A DNA stretch of 64,000 bases from Bog-473 sp963840435 (GTDB lineage: Bacteria > Actinomycetota > Acidimicrobiia > Acidimicrobiales > RAAP-2): NCBI GenBank assembly GCA_963840435.1, contig CAWIYY010000008.1, forward strand, positions 124,001 through 188,000. The letters are read 5' to 3'. The notes beneath the pieces were generated by a model. It worked only from the letters and a program-made list of their open reading frames with translations. It did not search any database and was not told the DNA's origin. Positions 59,461 through 64,000 of the stretch are shown here, in pieces (within the stretch, counting starts at the first letter, position 1; each line of letters opens with the position of its first letter). The position numbers were made by a program, and so were the translations under genes.

Positions 59461-59976
59461 GTGACCCGCTACTCCATCGTCCCGGACCGCTCGCAAGTGT
59501 GGATAGACGCCCGCTCCAATGTGCACCCGATCCACTCGAGTACGAGCGGCCTCGAGGGTTACCTCGAGCTTGACTTGGCGCCATCGGGGGCGGTCGATCC
59601 GGCGGGGACGCCGGCGGGACGGCTCTCGTTGGCTGTCGACCGCCTGAAGTCGGGCAACCGCATGGAGGACCGGGAGCTGCAAAAGCGGATCGATGCCAGG
59701 AAGTTCCCCAGGATCGAGGGCCAACTGGGACAAATCACGCCGAATGGATCCGACGCCAGCTACCGGGTGAGTGGCGAAGTGACGTTTCGCGGTGTATCAC
59801 GCCAGCACGAGGATCGTATGGACATCACCGCGGTGGACGACCGAACCATCCGACTGACCGGTGAATCGAGCTTCGACATCAGGGATTTCGGGATGCAGCC
59901 GCCCAAGATGCTTCTCCTCAAGGTGGAGCCGAAGGTCCAGGTGCGGGTGGAGATCTACGCAGTCAAGGACGAATAG
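59461..59976 (+). CDS. YceI family lipocalin-like protein
   Basis: The 171-residue protein is a complete YceI beta-barrel without signal peptide: YSIVPDRSQVWIDARSNVHPI, RLKSGNRMEDRELQKRIDARKFP, GEVTFRGVSRQ, FDIRDFGMQPPKMLLLKVEP. YceI proteins bind polyisoprenoid lipids, including quinone-like molecules, in the barrel. Most bacterial YceI proteins are periplasmic; a cytosolic one inside a hydrogenase operon suggests handling of (mena)quinone, the expected electron acceptor. The same domain is fused to a PadR regulator at 51256-52425. Confidence 0.88.
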   Translation: MTRYSIVPDRSQVWIDARSNVHPIHSSTSGLEGYLELDLAPSGAVDPAGTPAGRLSLAVDRLKSGNRMEDRELQKRIDARKFPRIEGQLGQITPNGSDASYRVSGEVTFRGVSRQHEDRMDITAVDDRTIRLTGESSFDIRDFGMQPPKMLLLKVEPKVQVRVEIYAVKDE

Positions 59977-59990
59977 GAGACGCAGCAGCC

Positions 59991-60281
59991 ATGTGTCTTG
60001 GAATACCGGGGCAGTTGAAGGAGATTTCGGATGCCAACGGACACCTGGCGCGCGTGGAGGTGTCGGGCGTGACGAGAATCGTCAACATCGGCCTGCTCGA
60101 GGACGAGGCCCTGAGGCCCGGCGACTGGGTTCTCATCCACGTGGGGTTCGCCATGTCAAAGATCGACGAGGCCGAAGCTGAACTGGCCCTGGCCTCCCTG
60201 CAGCTCATGGGCCAAGCCTACGACGACGAACTGGACGCCTTCTGGCGGTCGAAGATCTCGAGTGAAACCGGAGGTACGTGA
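59991..60281 (+). CDS. hypC: Hydrogenase maturation chaperone HypC
   Basis: The 96-residue protein begins MCLGIPGQL; the N-terminal Cys2 carries the Fe(CN)2CO unit between HypD and the large subunit. The VSGVTRIVNIGLLEDEALRPGDWVLIHVGFAM core is canonical. GGAGACG precedes the ATG. It overlaps or abuts the next gene. Confidence 0.93.
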   Translation: MCLGIPGQLKEISDANGHLARVEVSGVTRIVNIGLLEDEALRPGDWVLIHVGFAMSKIDEAEAELALASLQLMGQAYDDELDAFWRSKISSETGGT

Positions 60282-60514
60282 TGGGAGTGGTCATCGGCGT
60301 CATGGTCGGCTACGCGCTCGGATGTCGGGCCGGCCCGAACGCATGGACCGAGTTCGAAGAGGCCTGGCACGCCATCTCCACCTCGAAGGAGGTCAGGGAC
60401 TTCGCTGACGGGGCACTGGCGATTGCCCGCGATCTACTCGAGAAGAGGGTCGAGGTCATTACCGGCATCCTCGGTGCTCCGGACGACTCCTCACGTTTGC
60501 GCCCCGTGGCATAG
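60281..60514 (+). CDS. Small membrane-anchored protein between hypC and hypD
   Basis: The 77-residue protein has an N-terminal hydrophobic glycine-rich helix (GVVIGVMVGYALGCRAG) and a soluble helical tail with WTEFEEAWHAISTSKEVRDFADGALAIARDLLEKR. This resembles YtxH-like small proteins. ATG 60281 has GGAGGTAC upstream; GTG 60278 is an alternative. Its function in the hydrogenase operon is unknown; membrane recruitment of the maturation complex is a guess. Confidence 0.7.
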   Translation: MGVVIGVMVGYALGCRAGPNAWTEFEEAWHAISTSKEVRDFADGALAIARDLLEKRVEVITGILGAPDDSSRLRPVA

Positions 60515-60541
60515 GAGAACGCCAGGAGGGAGGGCTGACCC

Positions 60542-61681
60542 ATGAGGTTCGTCGACGAGTACAGGGACCCGACGATGGCCGGTGCGTTGGTGGCACAGGT
60601 CACCGCGCTAGCCGGTGACGACGAGTTCAAGTTCATGGAGGTGTGTGGCGGCCACACCCACACCATCTATCGGCACGGGATAGAGCACGTCCTTCCGGCG
60701 AACGTCGAGCTCGTGCACGGCCCCGGGTGCCCGGTCTGCGTCATCCCCATGGGGCGGGTGGACGACGCCATCGCCGTCGCCCAAGAGCCCGACATCATCT
60801 TCACCTCGTTCGGCGACATGATGCGCGTGCCCGGCAGCAAAGGCAACCTGCTCGAGGCCAAGGCCGGCGGGGCGGACATCCGCTTCGTGTACTCGCCTCT
60901 CGACGCACTCCGGATCGCCATGGAGAACCCGGACCGCAGCGTGGTCTTCTTCGCCGTCGGCTTCGAGACAACCGCTCCGTCGACCGCGCTCACGCTGCTC
61001 GAAGCCAGGGCTCAGGAGGTCACGAACTTCTCTGTCTTCTCGAACCACGTGACGATCGTCCCGCCCCTCCGAGCCATCCTCGAGTCCCCGGACCTCCGTC
61101 TCGACGGGTTCCTCGGTCCCGGGCACGTCTCCACGGTCGTCGGGCAACGGCCCTACCGGTTCGTGCCCGCCGAGTACGGACTGCCGCTCGTCACCGCTGG
61201 CTTCGAGCCGCTCGACATCCTGCAGACCATCGCCATGCTGCTCACCCAGATCCGCGAGGGCCGCTGTGAGGTGGAGAATCAGTACTCCAGGGTCGTGCGC
61301 GATGCGGGCAACCCTCGCGCCCTGGCCGTGCTCGCCGAGGTCTTCGAACTCCGCCCTCACTTCGAGTGGCGGGGGTTGGGTTTCATTGCACAGAGCGGCC
61401 TCAGGCTGCGGGCGGAGTTCGCTGCCTTCGACGCCGAACTGCGTTACTCCATTCCGAATATCCGGGTAGCGGATCCCAAGGCATGCCAATGCGGCGAGGT
61501 GCTCAAGGGCGTGATCAAGCCATGGGAATGCAAGGTCTTCGGCACCGCATGCACCCCCGAGACCCCCATCGGGACCTGCATGGTCTCCTCGGAGGGCGCG
61601 TGCGCGGCGTACTACAACTTCGGCCGGATGCACCGCGAGGCTGCGGTCACGCTGGGCCGACGCAGCGGATCGCCGGCATGA
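60542..61681 (+). CDS. hypD: Hydrogenase maturation scaffold HypD
   Basis: The 379-residue [4Fe-4S] protein builds the Fe(CN)2CO group with HypC. It has CGGHTHTIYRHG (C35, H38), HGPGCPVCVIP (C63, C66) and a C-terminal set of cluster Cys residues (CQCGEVLKG, ECKVFGTACTPETPIGTCMVSSEGACAAYY). All family motifs are intact. Its stop overlaps the hypF start (ATGA). Confidence 0.95.
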   Translation: MRFVDEYRDPTMAGALVAQVTALAGDDEFKFMEVCGGHTHTIYRHGIEHVLPANVELVHGPGCPVCVIPMGRVDDAIAVAQEPDIIFTSFGDMMRVPGSKGNLLEAKAGGADIRFVYSPLDALRIAMENPDRSVVFFAVGFETTAPSTALTLLEARAQEVTNFSVFSNHVTIVPPLRAILESPDLRLDGFLGPGHVSTVVGQRPYRFVPAEYGLPLVTAGFEPLDILQTIAMLLTQIREGRCEVENQYSRVVRDAGNPRALAVLAEVFELRPHFEWRGLGFIAQSGLRLRAEFAAFDAELRYSIPNIRVADPKACQCGEVLKGVIKPWECKVFGTACTPETPIGTCMVSSEGACAAYYNFGRMHREAAVTLGRRSGSPA

Positions 61682-64000
61682 GCGGGATGGCCACGTCGCA
61701 GGCTGCGGTGCGACTCCGCCTCCGTGTGGCCGGACTGGTCCAAGGTGTTGGATTCAGGCCCCACGTGCATCGGCTGGCCACCGAGCTCGAGCTCACCGGC
61801 CACGTCGGCAACGACACGCGGGGCGTGTTCGTTGAGATCGAGGGCCCGGAGGGAGCGGCGCAGGAATTCATGAGCCGCCTTGTCACGGATGCTCCCGGTC
61901 CGGCCCGTATCGACGACGTGTTCGCCCAGCCGATGGCGCCAAGTGGCGGTGCGGGCTTCTCCATCGTCGAGAGCCGGGGCCAGGGCACCGTCCGGACATT
62001 TGTATCACCCGACCTCGCAACCTGTGACGACTGCCTTACCGAGTTGTTCGACCCCTCGAACCGTCGGGCGCGTTATCCATTCACGAACTGCACGAACTGT
62101 GGGCCTCGCTTCACCATCACCCTCAATCTTCCCTACGACCGACCCAATACGACGATGCGCGGATTCGCCCTGTGCGACGCCTGCGCAGCGGAGTACCACA
62201 ATCCCACCGATCGTCGATTCCACGCGCAGCCGATCGCTTGCGCGACCTGCGGCCCGCGCCTATGGCTAGAGGATTCGGCCGGATCAGATCCGATCGTCGG
62301 ATCGGACGCAGCCATTGCGGCCACCCAGGCGGCGCTCGCGCGTGGAGAGATCGTCGCGATCAAAGGTCTCGGCGGGTACCACCTGGCCTGCGACGCAACC
62401 TCTGACGCCGCCGTGGAGCGGCTCCGGGCCCGGAAGCATCGCTGGCAGAAGCCGTTCGCCGTCATGGCCCGTGATCTCGAAGTGATCCGCAGACTGGCCC
62501 ACGTCGACCATTCGGAAGCGGACCTCCTCACATCGGCCCAGCGGCCCATTGTCCTCCTGCGCCGGCGGAGAGGCCTGGCCGAATCGGCTATCTCCGAGTT
62601 GGTGGCCCCGGGCAACCCCAGGTTGGGTGTGCTGATCCCGTACACGCCACTGCACCATCTGCTCTTCGCCCCAGTTCCGGGATCCGGTCACCGGGCCGCG
62701 GCGCCCGACGTGCTGGTCATGACAAGTGGCAACCTCACCGACGAGCCGATCTGCTACGAGGACGACGACGCCCGCCGACGATTGGGAACTATCGCCGACG
62801 CGTGGTTGTTGCACGATCGACCCATCCACGTCCCGTGCGACGACTCCGTGCTCGAGGTCGACCCGGACAACGGGAACGAGTTGCCTCTGCGACGTTCACG
62901 GGGTTACGCCCCCCTGCCCCTCCGGCTCCCGTTCTCGGTGAGGCCGACGTTGGCGGTCGGGGGCGAGCTGAAGAACACGTTCTGCCTCGCATCAGGCAAG
63001 GACGCCTTCATGAGCCAGCACATCGGAGACATGGGCAGCATGGAGACGTGGGCGGCCTTCGAGCGCTCGACCCGCCAGCTCGCCGGCCTGTACGGCTTCG
63101 GGGCGCCCCAGCTGGCCGCCGATGCGCACCCCGGCTATCAGACGAAGCGGTGGGCCGAGGCCGCTTCGTCGTCCCCGGTGGCCGAGGTACAACACCACCA
63201 CGCCCACATTGCGTCGGTGATGGTCGAGAACGGGGTGCCCGTGGGCGAGCGCATCATCGGCATCGCGTTCGACGGGACGGGATTCGGGACGGACGGCACG
63301 ATCTGGGGTGGGGAGGTCCTCCTGGCCGACTACGGCGGCTTCGAGCGCGTCGGGCACCTCAAGGCGGTGGCACTGCCCGGTGGCGATGCTGCAATCCGTC
63401 GGCCATGCCGCACGGCGCTGGCGCACCTGCGAGTGGCCGGAATCGAATGGGCGGAAGACCTGCCTCCCGCGGGTGCCGTCTCGACCCGGGAGCGGGCGGT
63501 GCTGGCACGCCAGCTGGAACGCGGGACCGGGTGCGTGGCGACGTCGAGCATGGGACGCCTCTTCGACGCGGTGAGCTCCCTGCTCGGCCTCCGCCACCAA
63601 GTGACCTACGAGGCGGAGGCGGCCCAGTGGCTGCAGTGGGCGGCCGAGGAGGCGCTGGACCAGGGCATCCCTGCCGTCCCATACCGCTTCGCCCTGACCG
63701 GCGAGGAGTTGGACCCCTCCCCCGTCCTCCGGGCACTGGTTGAGGACGTTCGACGCGGTACGAGCACCGCTGCCATGGCTGCCGGCTTTCACACCGCCGT
63801 GGCCCATGTGATCGGCGACGTAGCCGAGTGCCAGCGGGCCCGGGCGGGCATCGACGTTGTCGCCCTGAGCGGCGGCGCCTTTCAGAACACGCTGCTGCTC
63901 GTTCTCGCTCGCCACGAGCTCGAGGCACGGCATTTCCGCGTCTTGACCCATCGTGTCGTGCCGCCGAACGACGGCGGCCTCGCACTTGGACAGGCGGCGA
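61678..64000 (+). CDS. hypF: Carbamoyltransferase HypF, 3' end cut by window
   Basis: 774 codons are present and the frame stays open to the window end; the last residues (NDGGLALGQAA) are close to the usual HypF C terminus, so only few residues are missing. Domains in order: acylphosphatase (GLVQGVGFRPHV, residues ~20-95), two zinc-finger pairs (CDDC, CTNCG, CDAC, CATCG), YrdC-like (EIVAIKGLGGYHLACDA) and the Kae1-like C-terminal domain with HHHAH. It makes thiocarbamate on HypE for the cyanide ligands. hypE should lie beyond the window. Confidence 0.95.
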   Translation, partial: MSGMATSQAAVRLRLRVAGLVQGVGFRPHVHRLATELELTGHVGNDTRGVFVEIEGPEGAAQEFMSRLVTDAPGPARIDDVFAQPMAPSGGAGFSIVESRGQGTVRTFVSPDLATCDDCLTELFDPSNRRARYPFTNCTNCGPRFTITLNLPYDRPNTTMRGFALCDACAAEYHNPTDRRFHAQPIACATCGPRLWLEDSAGSDPIVGSDAAIAATQAALARGEIVAIKGLGGYHLACDATSDAAVERLRARKHRWQKPFAVMARDLEVIRRLAHVDHSEADLLTSAQRPIVLLRRRRGLAESAISELVAPGNPRLGVLIPYTPLHHLLFAPVPGSGHRAAAPDVLVMTSGNLTDEPICYEDDDARRRLGTIADAWLLHDRPIHVPCDDSVLEVDPDNGNELPLRRSRGYAPLPLRLPFSVRPTLAVGGELKNTFCLASGKDAFMSQHIGDMGSMETWAAFERSTRQLAGLYGFGAPQLAADAHPGYQTKRWAEAASSSPVAEVQHHHAHIASVMVENGVPVGERIIGIAFDGTGFGTDGTIWGGEVLLADYGGFERVGHLKAVALPGGDAAIRRPCRTALAHLRVAGIEWAEDLPPAGAVSTRERAVLARQLERGTGCVATSSMGRLFDAVSSLLGLRHQVTYEAEAAQWLQWAAEEALDQGIPAVPYRFALTGEELDPSPVLRALVEDVRRGTSTAAMAAGFHTAVAHVIGDVAECQRARAGIDVVALSGGAFQNTLLLVLARHELEARHFRVLTHRVVPPNDGGLALGQAA

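Noticed and set aside
1..64000. Insertion sequences, integrases, prophage or toxin-antitoxin genes
   Set aside because: No transposase, integrase, phage structural or toxin motif was seen on either strand.

Overview
The window is GC-rich DNA with tightly packed, often overlapping genes and many GTG starts. It carries type II glutamine synthetase, a tad pilus locus, F420-type LLM oxidoreductases, several amidohydrolase-2 proteins and an actinobacterial-type [NiFe] hydrogenase. This points to an actinobacterium. An Acidimicrobiia-like soil or freshwater lineage is my best guess, but this is inference. I see no rRNA, complete tRNA, insertion sequence, prophage or CRISPR array.

Layout. (1) 1-4115: the 3' part of a sigma factor with a membrane-anchored Gly-rich tail, an Mkl/MlaF-type ATPase, glnII and a TetR regulator. 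(2) 4461-14807: a complete tad (Flp pilus) locus. On the minus strand lie the Flp pilin, a probable second pilin relic, a LuxR regulator, tadC, tadB, tadA, a CpaE/TadZ ATPase and cpaB. Divergent on the plus strand lie tadE, a TadG-like gene and a prepilin peptidase. A previously unlisted 20-bp element (AATGGTCC-N6-CCTATG) sits 76-104 bp upstream of the start codon of each of the four tad transcription units and always points towards the gene. (3) 14842-33785: metabolic and transport genes, including a phytanoyl-CoA-type dioxygenase, amidase, DSD1-type PLP enzyme, two MDR oxidoreductases, MFS exporter, nucleoside deaminase, a PadR-ABC-FtsX operon with its operator, DUF1345, two amidohydrolases and a VOC protein. 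(4) 34061-38693: two divergent secreted beta-helix proteins. The larger carries two apparently identical 552-bp tandem repeats plus a diverged third. (5) 38851-48354: a SnoaL/TetR pair with its operator, a branched-chain-amino-acid-type binding protein, and a catabolic gene set (class II aldolase, amidohydrolase, carboxylesterase, SDR, LLM flavin oxidoreductase). (6) 48900-64000: a [NiFe]-hydrogenase locus.

The hydrogenase locus is the most interesting part. hypB-hypA run leftward. A two-PAS protein and a convergent PadR-YceI fusion regulator follow. Then comes one very tight rightward operon: hhyS-hhyL (group 1h, high-affinity H2 uptake type), a NifU-domain protein, a DUF5947 protein, a DUF6084 protein, a 482-aa unknown, a maturation protease, two tandem 33-34-aa membrane peptides, a free-standing YceI protein, hypC, a 78-aa membrane protein, hypD and hypF (cut by the window end). 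hypE is not in the window. The small subunit has Asp in place of one proximal-cluster Cys and an extra Cys at the medial cluster, as in the Ralstonia actinobacterial-type enzyme. A lipocalin-like YceI domain occurs twice: once free inside the operon, and once fused to a DNA-binding domain encoded divergently from it. This suggests a quinone- or isoprenoid-sensing circuit that couples hydrogenase expression to its electron acceptor pool. That idea is inference, but it is specific and testable.
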